Shown piece after piece: positions 41,730 through 49,773 of a DNA stretch of 64,000 bases. The notes below the pieces were generated by a model that did no database searches, had not been told where the DNA came from, and saw only the letters and a list, made by a program, of their open reading frames with translations. This stretch comes from Treponema sp. Its GTDB lineage: Bacteria > Spirochaetota > Spirochaetia > Treponematales > Treponemataceae. The stretch spans positions 19,227 to 83,226 of the forward strand of contig JAKSTN010000006.1 in NCBI GenBank assembly GCA_024402535.1, read 5' to 3'. Within the stretch, counting starts at the first letter, position 1. Every line of letters begins with the position of its first letter. The position numbers were made by a program, and so were the translations under genes.

Positions 41730-42509
41730 GTGAAAGTAATCAGTTTTTATAATCATAAAGGTGGCGTTGGGAAGACTTCCCTCACTACTGCCGTTGCAGG
41801 ACAGCTGGTCGTAAACAAGAAAAAAGTGCTTATGATCGACTCCGATTCTCAGGCAAATCTGACCAATCAGTTTATGTCTTCTAAAGAAGTTCAGTATGAA
41901 TTTGCAGACTATCTTTTTGCAGACAAGAATTCTAAGCCAGAAATTTTGCAGCGGGCAATTCAGAAAACCCGTTACAAGGGACTCTATTATTTACCAACAA
42001 AAAAACTTTCTGAAGGTGGTCGCATTGATCAATGGGCCCGTACTCAGGCCGGCGAATCGGAAAACCGCCGTACCCTTCCCAACCTTATGATTTATCTTCA
42101 GCAGCTTGGTTTTGAGTACGTCCTCTTTGATATGCCCCCATCCTACTCTGAACTCGATAAAAAAATTCTTCTGGCCAGTGATGAAGTTATCCCGGTTTTG
42201 AAAATTGAAAAAGACTCTGTTGAAGGACTGGCAGACTTTTACATCCTTCTGGACGCTCTTCGAGACGGCGAAGAAAAACCAATTGTAAACAAACTTATTT
42301 TCAATATGCGCAACAAGTCTATTGGTGAGCAGAATAAAATGATGCCACAGATTGATGCTCTGCAGTCAACGAAATATATCATTCCAATGGAACAGGCTGT
42401 AGAAACTGCTAAAAAAGAAATGAAGCTTTTACAGAACTATAAAGTGAAGGCAGAAACAAAAGATGTTCTTCATAAGTTAACAAAAGACATTATGGAAGAT
42501 CAGGAATAG
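41730..42509 (+). CDS. parA: ParA partition ATPase
   Basis: The 259-residue product has the deviant Walker A KGGVGKTS (residues 10-17), the Walker A' region (VLMIDSDSQANLTNQ) and the Walker B region (YVLFDMPPS). It is short and lacks an N-terminal HTH, like type Ib ParA. The GTG start is supported by GGGAGG 9 bases upstream. It is the first gene of a four-gene + strand operon with a RHH protein, a helical protein and the Rep protein. Confidence 0.93.
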   Translation: MKVISFYNHKGGVGKTSLTTAVAGQLVVNKKKVLMIDSDSQANLTNQFMSSKEVQYEFADYLFADKNSKPEILQRAIQKTRYKGLYYLPTKKLSEGGRIDQWARTQAGESENRRTLPNLMIYLQQLGFEYVLFDMPPSYSELDKKILLASDEVIPVLKIEKDSVEGLADFYILLDALRDGEEKPIVNKLIFNMRNKSIGEQNKMMPQIDALQSTKYIIPMEQAVETAKKEMKLLQNYKVKAETKDVLHKLTKDIMEDQE

Positions 42510-42518
42510 GAGCGAAAA

Positions 42519-42878
42519 ATGGCAAAATTATCTAAACAGATGGAAGAATTTGAAGACGACGATCTTGCTCCTCTGGTCCCACTTAAAGAAATTGCTGAGA
42601 CTGCACTGGAACAGAAACTTTCTGCTATTGATACTCATATGCAGGAACAGAAAGAAATTAAAGAAGATAAACAGGTAAAGAAAAATACTCAGAAACAGGT
42701 TAACTTTCGTATTACCGAAGAAGAATTTGAGAAATATTCAAAGCTTTTTGGCGGTAAGGGCGTTTCTTTCTCAAAGGCTATCCGTATGTGGCTGGACTTT
42801 GGTTATGATGCCATCAAAAACGGGAAGTATGATATGTCTCCTTACGGAATAAAAGAAAACACACTCCGTTCAATTTAA
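42519..42878 (+). CDS. RHH partition partner (ParG-like)
   Basis: The 119-residue product has an acidic and flexible N-terminus (1-60) and a C-terminal ribbon-helix-helix (KQVNFRITEEEFEKYSKLFG, then VSFSKAIRMWLDFG). ParG-like proteins bind centromere repeats and stimulate ParA. It starts nine bases after parA with a good ribosome site (gagcg/aggag). Confidence 0.75.
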   Translation: MAKLSKQMEEFEDDDLAPLVPLKEIAETALEQKLSAIDTHMQEQKEIKEDKQVKKNTQKQVNFRITEEEFEKYSKLFGGKGVSFSKAIRMWLDFGYDAIKNGKYDMSPYGIKENTLRSI

Positions 42879-42898
42879 TATTTTTCGGAGGTTTCGTA

Positions 42899-43711
42899 AT
42901 GGCAGAGACAATAAATGAACTGATTAGAAAAAGATATCCAAACGGGCATGACCTGGGAAAACTCTTTGTAGAAACCACTGTAAAAGATATTGAGTGCTGG
43001 CGCAAAGATAAACCGGTAAAACATGCGTATACTCAGGATATGCTGAATAAAGCTTTTTACGAACTTCCTCCAGAAGATCAGAAGATCTTTAATAACTATG
43101 CAGATGTTCATGAAACTTTGATTTCAATTTATGACCGTAATCAGGCTTATCTGCAGCAGTTCTATAATGGTTTTTATCGGGTAAAATATACTTTGGATGA
43201 AATCATCAGAAATGAAAGATTCTATGAAAGTAATCTGAAATTTAAGAATTATCTTGCAGCGGAAGAAGGTGAAGTTTATATAAATAACCTTAAAAAAGAT
43301 CTTCTTCGGCTTTCGAATCTTAAAAAATCCGGCAGGGTAGGGGAGATAGAAAAAGCCTATTCTCTTATGGAAGATGCTTTGTGGGACTTTACAGCCTGTA
43401 AGGTGTATCTGGATACTGCAGGTTCTCTTTATGGTCTGGATTTTAAGAGAATCAGTTATTCCCACTTTGAAGAAGCTGCAGACAAGGCTTCAGAACTTGC
43501 CGTCCTTTATGAAAAAGCGTCATATCTTTCAAGAGACGTGAAAAAATATTTTGTGAAAATAAATGTTGACGATTATCACTGTAACGGTGAAACAGATAAG
43601 AATATTGACCTTCAGATTGCACAGGCAAATACCTTTATAAAAAGATATAAGCCTCAGATAGAAGCAATAAAAGTGACTCTGAAGAATAAACAAAAAGAAA
43701 TGGGAGAGTAG
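42899..43711 (+). CDS. Hypothetical helical protein of the par-rep operon
   Basis: The 270-residue product is rich in Tyr, Lys and Glu and predicted to be mostly helical (for example YINNLKKDLLRLSNLKKSGR). No signal peptide, membrane segment or known domain. It lies between the RHH partner and the Rep gene with 20 and 3-base gaps, so a maintenance function is likely but not defined. GGAGG precedes the ATG. Confidence 0.7.
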   Translation: MAETINELIRKRYPNGHDLGKLFVETTVKDIECWRKDKPVKHAYTQDMLNKAFYELPPEDQKIFNNYADVHETLISIYDRNQAYLQQFYNGFYRVKYTLDEIIRNERFYESNLKFKNYLAAEEGEVYINNLKKDLLRLSNLKKSGRVGEIEKAYSLMEDALWDFTACKVYLDTAGSLYGLDFKRISYSHFEEAADKASELAVLYEKASYLSRDVKKYFVKINVDDYHCNGETDKNIDLQIAQANTFIKRYKPQIEAIKVTLKNKQKEMGE

Positions 43712-43714
43712 GAA

Positions 43715-44761
43715 ATGGCAGAAGAAATTAAACCTCTGGATACTCTGGAAGCTCCAGAACTCAGTATATCTCAGGATTCCCATTCTTATGAACATACACC
43801 AAACTCTGTTCCAATTGATTTGATGCAGCGGGCTCTGGCAAACAGCGGAAACCTGGAATTAATGGAACAGCGACAGGCAGAAATTTCTAAGAGAAATGGA
43901 AAGCTTGAAGTAATCAATGCAAATGATGGCTCTATAAAAATCCGCCAGGAAACTGATGATTATTCGACAGTCCTTACTTTTTTCTTTCAATCTACAAAGA
44001 AACTGCCACAGCCTGCCAAAAAGATCCTTCGCTTTGTAATGACAAAGGTTTCTGAACAGGCTTTCAGTAATAGGGAACTGTATTCAGATAAGATTAAATT
44101 CCAGCTGAAAGATATTGTGGATGCAGGGATTTACACAAATATCGAATCTGCAAGAACAGGTTTTAAAGCGGGCTCAAAAGCTCTGGTAAATATGGCGATT
44201 GAAGGGGAGCTTAAAAAGGGAAAAGGGGCCAAGCAGGAAAAATATATGTGGTCTTACGGTCATATTTTCAGAAAGGCTTCCATCATAAATGGAGTATGTC
44301 AGATTGATCTGGAAACTGATAATGACTGGAACTTTATTATTCCAAACTACGAAATTACTCCCCGGTATATTTATCAGCTGGCAAACCGAAGTTTTGACCT
44401 GGCAGAAGCAATTTTCTATTACGCTCGTGTAAACTGCCGTCAGATTGCAGATGAAGGCTATTTTACATTGAGTCTTAAGGTTATTCAGCAGAGACTTGCT
44501 TTACCTGATGAAACTCCGAATCCGAAAAGAGATATTCAGAAGCCTATTTTGGATAGTATTCAGGAAATTAATGATCGGGAAACAAAAACCCAGAACTTTA
44601 AAATTGAAGTAGAAGGTGATAATGATCTGCCAATTAAAGGCTGGATAGAAACCGGAAGAATTAAGATCACTTTTTATAATGACTATCTGGAACAGTATAA
44701 ACGTTATTCTCATGCTCGGGCAGCAAAAATTGAAGAAGCGGCTTCGGCAAATAAAGCATAA
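43715..44761 (+). CDS. Plasmid replication initiator (winged-helix Rep family)
   Basis: The 348-residue product has two tandem winged-helix-like halves typical of iteron-binding Rep proteins: about 90-200 (LPQPAKKILRFVMTKVSEQA, FQLKDIVDAGIYTNIESART) and 210-330 (PRYIYQLANRSFDLAEAIFY). It ends exactly where the first main iteron begins (the last codon overlaps ATGTCAACATTTT). This position strongly supports binding to the ATTTTACGTTGAT repeats. It is in an operon with parA. Confidence 0.75.
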   Translation: MAEEIKPLDTLEAPELSISQDSHSYEHTPNSVPIDLMQRALANSGNLELMEQRQAEISKRNGKLEVINANDGSIKIRQETDDYSTVLTFFFQSTKKLPQPAKKILRFVMTKVSEQAFSNRELYSDKIKFQLKDIVDAGIYTNIESARTGFKAGSKALVNMAIEGELKKGKGAKQEKYMWSYGHIFRKASIINGVCQIDLETDNDWNFIIPNYEITPRYIYQLANRSFDLAEAIFYYARVNCRQIADEGYFTLSLKVIQQRLALPDETPNPKRDIQKPILDSIQEINDRETKTQNFKIEVEGDNDLPIKGWIETGRIKITFYNDYLEQYKRYSHARAAKIEEAASANKA

Positions 44762-44764
44762 TGT

Positions 44765-45367
44765 CAACATTTTACGTTGAAGCTTCTGTGAACTAAAGTC
44801 AACTTTTTCGCAAAAATCCCACATTTTACGTTGATATAACCTTTCTGGAAGTTTCAGGAAGGTTATACAGAATTCCAACATTTTACGTTGATTGCATTTT
44901 GTTTTGAGAATCGAATTTACTATAGAATTTCAACAATTTACGTTGATTAAAATATCAGATAAAAGCTAATTATTCGCAAAATCCCCACATTTTACGTTGA
45001 TAAGAAGGAGCAGATAGCGAAACTATCAACGTAAAATGTGGGAATAGAATTCCGGAAATTCCCTGAGAATTCCAACATTTTACGTTGATGCCTTAAAAAT
45101 TCCCCCTAAATTTAAACTACTTTACAAATTACAAGATAAAACTGAATTTTGTTAAGTAGTTTTTGCTGAAAAATGATTTTTTCTTAATGTGTATAATAAA
45201 TTTGACAGTTAACTCTGGAATTTTGGTAGACAGAATTAATTTTTCTGAGCAAAAAAAGTATATTTTACGTGGAAAAATTGCAAAAAACAGAAGAAAATTC
45301 GTAGAATTCCCACATTTTACGTGGATTACCTATAATTTACGTTTAAATTCCAACAATTTACGTTGAT
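44765..45367. repeat. Main iteron array: (C/A)CA(C/A)ATTTTACGTTGAT
   Basis: About ten copies: 44765, 44818, 44875, 44931, 44985, 45025 (inverted), 45072, 45260 (partial), 45309 (ACGTGGAT), 45332 (partial), 45350. Spacing in the first part is about 53-57 bases. The copies at 44985-45001 and 45025-45042 form a 17-bp inverted pair. Outliers lie at 40653, 40823 (inverted) and 46773. This is the probable origin of replication and Rep autoregulation site. No gene lies in 44762-45538. Confidence 0.9.
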
Positions 45368-45538
45368 AAGGACTGTCTTAATTCTTGATTGTATAAAGAA
45401 TTAAGAAGGTTAGAAATTCGCAATTGAATTTAAGGGAATCTGGTGGTTCTCTTTAAAAATTTCCCATCTGACTTATTATGATATTCGGGTATAAAAGGAA
45501 CTGGGGAGTTCCGTTTAATTAAAAAGTCATAGCCACGG

Positions 45539-46735
45539 GTGGGAAAATTGGCATATCAGAATAATTGGGTTCCATTCTCCAATTTTGAAAGGGAGAATCC
45601 GGATGCAGCCCGAGAAATCTACAAAAGACTTCCTCGCGAAATGCTGGTCTCAAATGACCTGAAGTATGGTGTTCATACTGAGGCCAAGACTACAGGGGTA
45701 CGTCGCCGCTATATTCAGATTAACCATTCCAACGTAACCAAACTCATGGTTTTTGATGTAGATAATCCAATCAGTTTCTATGACTGGAAATATCTGGATG
45801 TTCCGCTTCCTAATATACTGGTTATTAATCCTCAAAACAACCATGCACATCTTATTTATTTTCTGGATGACGAGAACTTTGTGTGCCGTACAGAAAACGG
45901 TAAATTGAAGAATATTCTTCTATATGAATCAATTTATTCCCAGCTTTGTAAGCTTTTAAATGCAGATTCCCGCTACGTTCAGAAGATCATGAAGAATCCT
46001 TTTTATAACGGCTGGAATACAGAAGTACTTCATGAAGATACCTACACCTTTGAAGACTTTGCCAAATTTGTTGATGTCAATGCTCTTAAAAATTCTTCCG
46101 ATAACCAGAAATCCCGTACTGCAAAAAGCTGGCTCAGGGAGGGAGAAGGCCGTAACTGTACAGTTTTTGAACGAACCCGATTTTATGCTTATGCAGTATT
46201 AAGAAGTTTTAATAATGGGGCCACGGAACAGGACGGTCAGAATTTTTATGATGCCGTTTTAAAATATGCAGAAAACATTAATGCGGGGTTCAGTGAAATT
46301 CTTGGAGAAAGAGAAATTGCGGCAACTGTAAGATCTATTGTGAACTGGACTTTGCTTCATTTTGGTGCACAGGCTGAAAAAAAAGATTTTGAAAAAAAAG
46401 ATATTTGGGGTGAAAAAGCCAGGGAAAAGAGCCTTGAAACCAGAAGTTCCAGAAAAGAACAGAATATTACAAAAGCCGTAGAGCTCCGTATGGAAGGAAA
46501 ATCCATTGAAGAGATAATGAAAATTCTGGGACGTTCCCGCCGCACTATAGAATATTATTTTGCAGAATATCGGGAAATGGTTCAGGAGAATCCGGAAACA
46601 GCAAAAATTGTACAGTCTCTGGTTGAATTCTTAAGTCAGGGATTTTTTATGCAATTTGTTATATCAGATATAGGGGCTTTTAGTGGGTTTGTATATTTAT
46701 ACAGGCTTTTGCATATATTATCGGCATGGCCTTAA
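45539..46735 (+). CDS. repA: ColE2-type RepA (archaeo-eukaryotic primase family replicase)
   Basis: The 398-residue product matches plasmid RepA of the primase (AEP/Replicase) family: LMVFDVDNPISFYDW (catalytic D-x-D type strand), ILVINPQNNHAHLIYFL (NP-x-N-x-HAHL motif) and a downstream KNPFYNGW. A PriCT-like domain (GEGRNCTVFERTRFYAYAVL, about 200-290) follows, then a HTH (about 320-360: AVELRMEGKSIEEIMKILGR). Such proteins make the primer at the origin. The start (GTG 45539 or TTG 45548) is uncertain. The last 30 residues are hydrophobic and unlike the family, so the end may be altered. Confidence 0.82.
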   Translation: MGKLAYQNNWVPFSNFERENPDAAREIYKRLPREMLVSNDLKYGVHTEAKTTGVRRRYIQINHSNVTKLMVFDVDNPISFYDWKYLDVPLPNILVINPQNNHAHLIYFLDDENFVCRTENGKLKNILLYESIYSQLCKLLNADSRYVQKIMKNPFYNGWNTEVLHEDTYTFEDFAKFVDVNALKNSSDNQKSRTAKSWLREGEGRNCTVFERTRFYAYAVLRSFNNGATEQDGQNFYDAVLKYAENINAGFSEILGEREIAATVRSIVNWTLLHFGAQAEKKDFEKKDIWGEKAREKSLETRSSRKEQNITKAVELRMEGKSIEEIMKILGRSRRTIEYYFAEYREMVQENPETAKIVQSLVEFLSQGFFMQFVISDIGAFSGFVYLYRLLHILSAWP

Positions 46736-46772
46736 GTATTTATAAAGTTTTTCTGGAAGAATTTTGTGAATT

Positions 46773-46790
46773 CCAATATTTTACGTTGAT
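46773..46790 (+). repeat. Outlying iteron copy downstream of repA
   Basis: CCAATATTTTACGTTGAT, one further copy of the main iteron about 1.4 kb from the array. Confidence 0.75.
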
Positions 46791-46866
46791 AGATTTTAAG
46801 GGGGTATATTTAGAGGAAACGTGATGTACCCACCCACTTAAATGGGCAGGTAGGTGTTTTATTATG

Positions 46867-48792
46867 TTATCTTTCGTTGCCGGTAAGATTATCTGGTAAT
46901 GGGGCAGGGGTTTCTTTTTTCTTTTCGGCTTCGATCATCATATCAAGGGCGACCTGTGAACCAATATTTTTTCCCTGATTATGTTTTTCATCATAGAATT
47001 CGGAACGACGCATATTTGTTAGCGTCTGAGTAGTTTCATCAAATCTTGTGGCAGTTTTGATGTTTGGATTTGAGAAATTATTCAAAGTTCTTGAATCCTC
47101 TGGTCCCAGATTATGACTGGTGTTTTGACCGCTTCTCTGATGTGCTTGTGCGCCGCCAGTTTTTCCACCACTACCGCCAGAAGTTTTTCCGCCTCCGTGA
47201 AGGAAATTGTTACCTGCATTATGGATTTTATCGCTCATATTTCCAGTGAAGGTTGCAAACATTCCTTTTGCGGCGGCCTTTCTGGCCTGGGCTTCTGTTC
47301 CTCCCAGTTCTCGAACTCCTTCACTTGCAGATTTGGCGGCTCCTGCAAGTTTTGAAATTCCACCGCGGGTATTAACATATCCCTGAGCTGCTTTTCTGGT
47401 TCCTTCTTTTGCAAGATGACCTGCACCTGCGACAGCTTTTCCTGCAATAGCGGCTCCTTTTGTAAGGGCTCTGGCTCCAAAAGCTGCGGTTCCCAATGCC
47501 TGGACAAATTCGCCCATAGAAAGTTGAGGCTGTCCGGTAAGGATTGTCTGTGCGATTTTTGGAGCATTCTGAGTAAGGACAAAACAGATAAGTCCGTTGA
47601 ATAATAAAGTGGCAAAGGTTACCCAGTTCATGCCTCCGTTGTCGGCCATAATGGTTACTGTAGTCTGGATAAACAGATAGAACACGTAAAACAGACAAAG
47701 GGTAATGACAATCATTTTTATGAAAAAGCCTGTAAATACTGGAATAAGTTTCTTTGGGATTTCTTTTGTTCCGTCAAAAAGGATGAAGGGAATAAAAAAG
47801 GCTCCAAGACTCATGATGATAGTGTATTCCAGAATAGTCATGACATATTGGATTTCCGCAAAAATGGTACAACAGATTAAACCGATGCAACTGAGCATGG
47901 TCATAATCATGCTTGGAATATGGGCAATTGAAGCAGACATTTTATTGAAGCTTTTTTTCATAACGTTTACGTCTTCCGCATTCATTTCATCCAGTTCAAT
48001 ATTAAAAGACAATTGATTCTTTTCCCAAAGTACCTGGCAGCCTAAAAGGGTAACTCGGAGTAAGGCTGCAGGGGAAAGATAAATAGAGTCTGTACCGTTT
48101 CCGTTTTTAAGCCAAATGTTCAGATCGACATAAGATTCAATAACCGGGCTTCCATCAGAGCCATCAATCATTTTTGGAATCAAAACTGCGTTCAAGGCTT
48201 CAAGAGTTTTTCTTCCATATATTGAGTGGTATCTGTTCCTGCTGCGATATTCTTCTATTTTATCCTGTGCTTCTTTTTTTGCTTTACGGGAATCGAATTT
48301 TGTGACGCTTATCTGATCAGAAACTTTATCCAGAAAATCATTGTAGTCATCGGCATTGGCGAAGGGAGTTTCATAAGAGAAGTTTTCAATATCTGCCTGA
48401 AGTTCTCCCTGAAGTTCATAGGCCAGCTGTTCCTGTGTCTGAAGATCTTTTTCTATAGATTTTTTCATTGAAGAAAGAGAATCTATAATGGCCTGTTTAC
48501 CGCTACCAGCCCTTATTCCTATTTTGTTTCCGGCTACAGAAAGTCCGGTGGTAAAAATAGGATAGGCTGACATCATAAGAATAAACAGGAGCCATTTATA
48601 TAAAGTGTCCCACCAGAACTCTTTAATGGTGAAACGGCTGTTTATAAGTTTAAAACAGGACCAGGAAAGCCCTATAATTCCAATAACCAATGCATAGTGA
48701 TTTGCCCAGCTGTAGAAGGTTTTAAGGCAGCCACCAAAATATTCAATGGCTTCGATTACCGGAATATCAATCCATGTTGTATATGTATCCAT
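46867..48792 (-). CDS. trbL: VirB6/TrbL polytopic transfer protein
   Basis: The 641-residue product is the inner-membrane channel subunit. It has hydrophobic segments at about 32-50, 63-85, 285-310, 315-340, 350-380 and 395-415, a large periplasmic loop between (about 90-280) and a C-terminal cytoplasmic Gly/Ala/Ser-rich tail (from about 440) as in TrbL. It is the last gene of the minus-strand transfer operon, 21 bases after trbJ. Confidence 0.88.
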   Translation of the reverse strand: MDTYTTWIDIPVIEAIEYFGGCLKTFYSWANHYALVIGIIGLSWSCFKLINSRFTIKEFWWDTLYKWLLFILMMSAYPIFTTGLSVAGNKIGIRAGSGKQAIIDSLSSMKKSIEKDLQTQEQLAYELQGELQADIENFSYETPFANADDYNDFLDKVSDQISVTKFDSRKAKKEAQDKIEEYRSRNRYHSIYGRKTLEALNAVLIPKMIDGSDGSPVIESYVDLNIWLKNGNGTDSIYLSPAALLRVTLLGCQVLWEKNQLSFNIELDEMNAEDVNVMKKSFNKMSASIAHIPSMIMTMLSCIGLICCTIFAEIQYVMTILEYTIIMSLGAFFIPFILFDGTKEIPKKLIPVFTGFFIKMIVITLCLFYVFYLFIQTTVTIMADNGGMNWVTFATLLFNGLICFVLTQNAPKIAQTILTGQPQLSMGEFVQALGTAAFGARALTKGAAIAGKAVAGAGHLAKEGTRKAAQGYVNTRGGISKLAGAAKSASEGVRELGGTEAQARKAAAKGMFATFTGNMSDKIHNAGNNFLHGGGKTSGGSGGKTGGAQAHQRSGQNTSHNLGPEDSRTLNNFSNPNIKTATRFDETTQTLTNMRRSEFYDEKHNQGKNIGSQVALDMMIEAEKKKETPAPLPDNLTGNER

Positions 48793-48813
48793 ATATAAAA
48801 TCTCCTGATATGT

Positions 48814-49737
48814 TTATCTGATAAAGGAATCTGGAAGACGGTTATCAAAGGCTTCCTGTCGTTGAATTTCCTTTCTCATTTCATCTGCTTCCACCTGTTT
48901 TTCGTTTTCTTCTTGTATGAGTTTTGAAGCAGTTAAATCTGCCAGGTCATTAATTGACTCCTGAACTCCCCCCAGTTCTTCAATTACCTGCTGGGTAAGA
49001 TGAAGGGAAGCTTCGTTTGCGGCAGCTTCTGTCATGTTTCCGTTGGAATCAGTCTGGGAATAGGCAGCCTGTAAAACAGTATTGGAACGGGCCAGCTGAT
49101 CTGTTCGTTTTAGTTCCACTGCCTGCTCGGTGACTTTAGCAAGAACTTTTGCAGATGCATCTTTTACTTTGTTTACTGACTGAGTAACAAAAATATAGTT
49201 TCGGGGACTGATGCCATACTTTCTCCAGATGGCCTCTTTTTGTTTTGGTGTAAGGCCTTCTGTTATTGCCTTTATAGAATTTACCATGGTAGATGTCATA
49301 AAGTTCCCGCTGTCTTCTATGGCTGTAATAAAATTTTTGCCGTTTTCCCCAAGTCCACATAAATCTGCGATGGAATATCTGTTTCCGTTTCCACAGTCTA
49401 TGCTTTGTAGGGTGAGGGTTTCTTTTATTCGGCGGGACTGGGTCAGAAGGGCATTAACTCTTTTGTTGGCATCTTTAATGTCATTACGGATATCGAAATC
49501 ACCATCAAAACTGATGTTATCCCAGTCTATGGATTTTGCTCTTTCTACTGCCTGCTGAATCTGCTGGTACTGATTTTCTATAGTGGTGATGGTATTCATA
49601 ACCATGTCGTACTGACTGTAAAGCTGGTCTAAGGCCGTAAGCCAGCCGGAAATATCGAATACGGGGTAACCGGTGGCTGAAAGTTTTGTGACGGTCATAA
49701 TGACTGCAGTGATGGTAATTAAAAGTTTTTTTTTCAT
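48814..49737 (-). CDS. trbJ: VirB5/TrbJ-like transfer protein
   Basis: The 307-residue product has a Sec signal peptide (about 1-21, ending LSATG) and a long helical body (YSQYDMVMNTITTIENQYQQ) typical of the TrbJ/VirB5 minor pilus proteins, with DCGNGNRYSI in the middle. It lies between VirB4 and VirB6 genes as in Ti trb operons. The C-terminal quarter is a charged coiled coil (LTASKLIQEENEKQVEADEM). Confidence 0.82.
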   Translation of the reverse strand: MKKKLLITITAVIMTVTKLSATGYPVFDISGWLTALDQLYSQYDMVMNTITTIENQYQQIQQAVERAKSIDWDNISFDGDFDIRNDIKDANKRVNALLTQSRRIKETLTLQSIDCGNGNRYSIADLCGLGENGKNFITAIEDSGNFMTSTMVNSIKAITEGLTPKQKEAIWRKYGISPRNYIFVTQSVNKVKDASAKVLAKVTEQAVELKRTDQLARSNTVLQAAYSQTDSNGNMTEAAANEASLHLTQQVIEELGGVQESINDLADLTASKLIQEENEKQVEADEMRKEIQRQEAFDNRLPDSFIR

Positions 49738-49773
49738 TCGAAGTGCTCCTCATGTTGTAAATTTGATTTAGAT

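Noticed and set aside
45539..46735. Idea that this gene is the missing relaxase
   Set aside because: The NP-x-N-x-HAHL motif and PriCT-like region fit ColE2-type RepA primases; no relaxase three-His motif or N-terminal Tyr pattern is seen.
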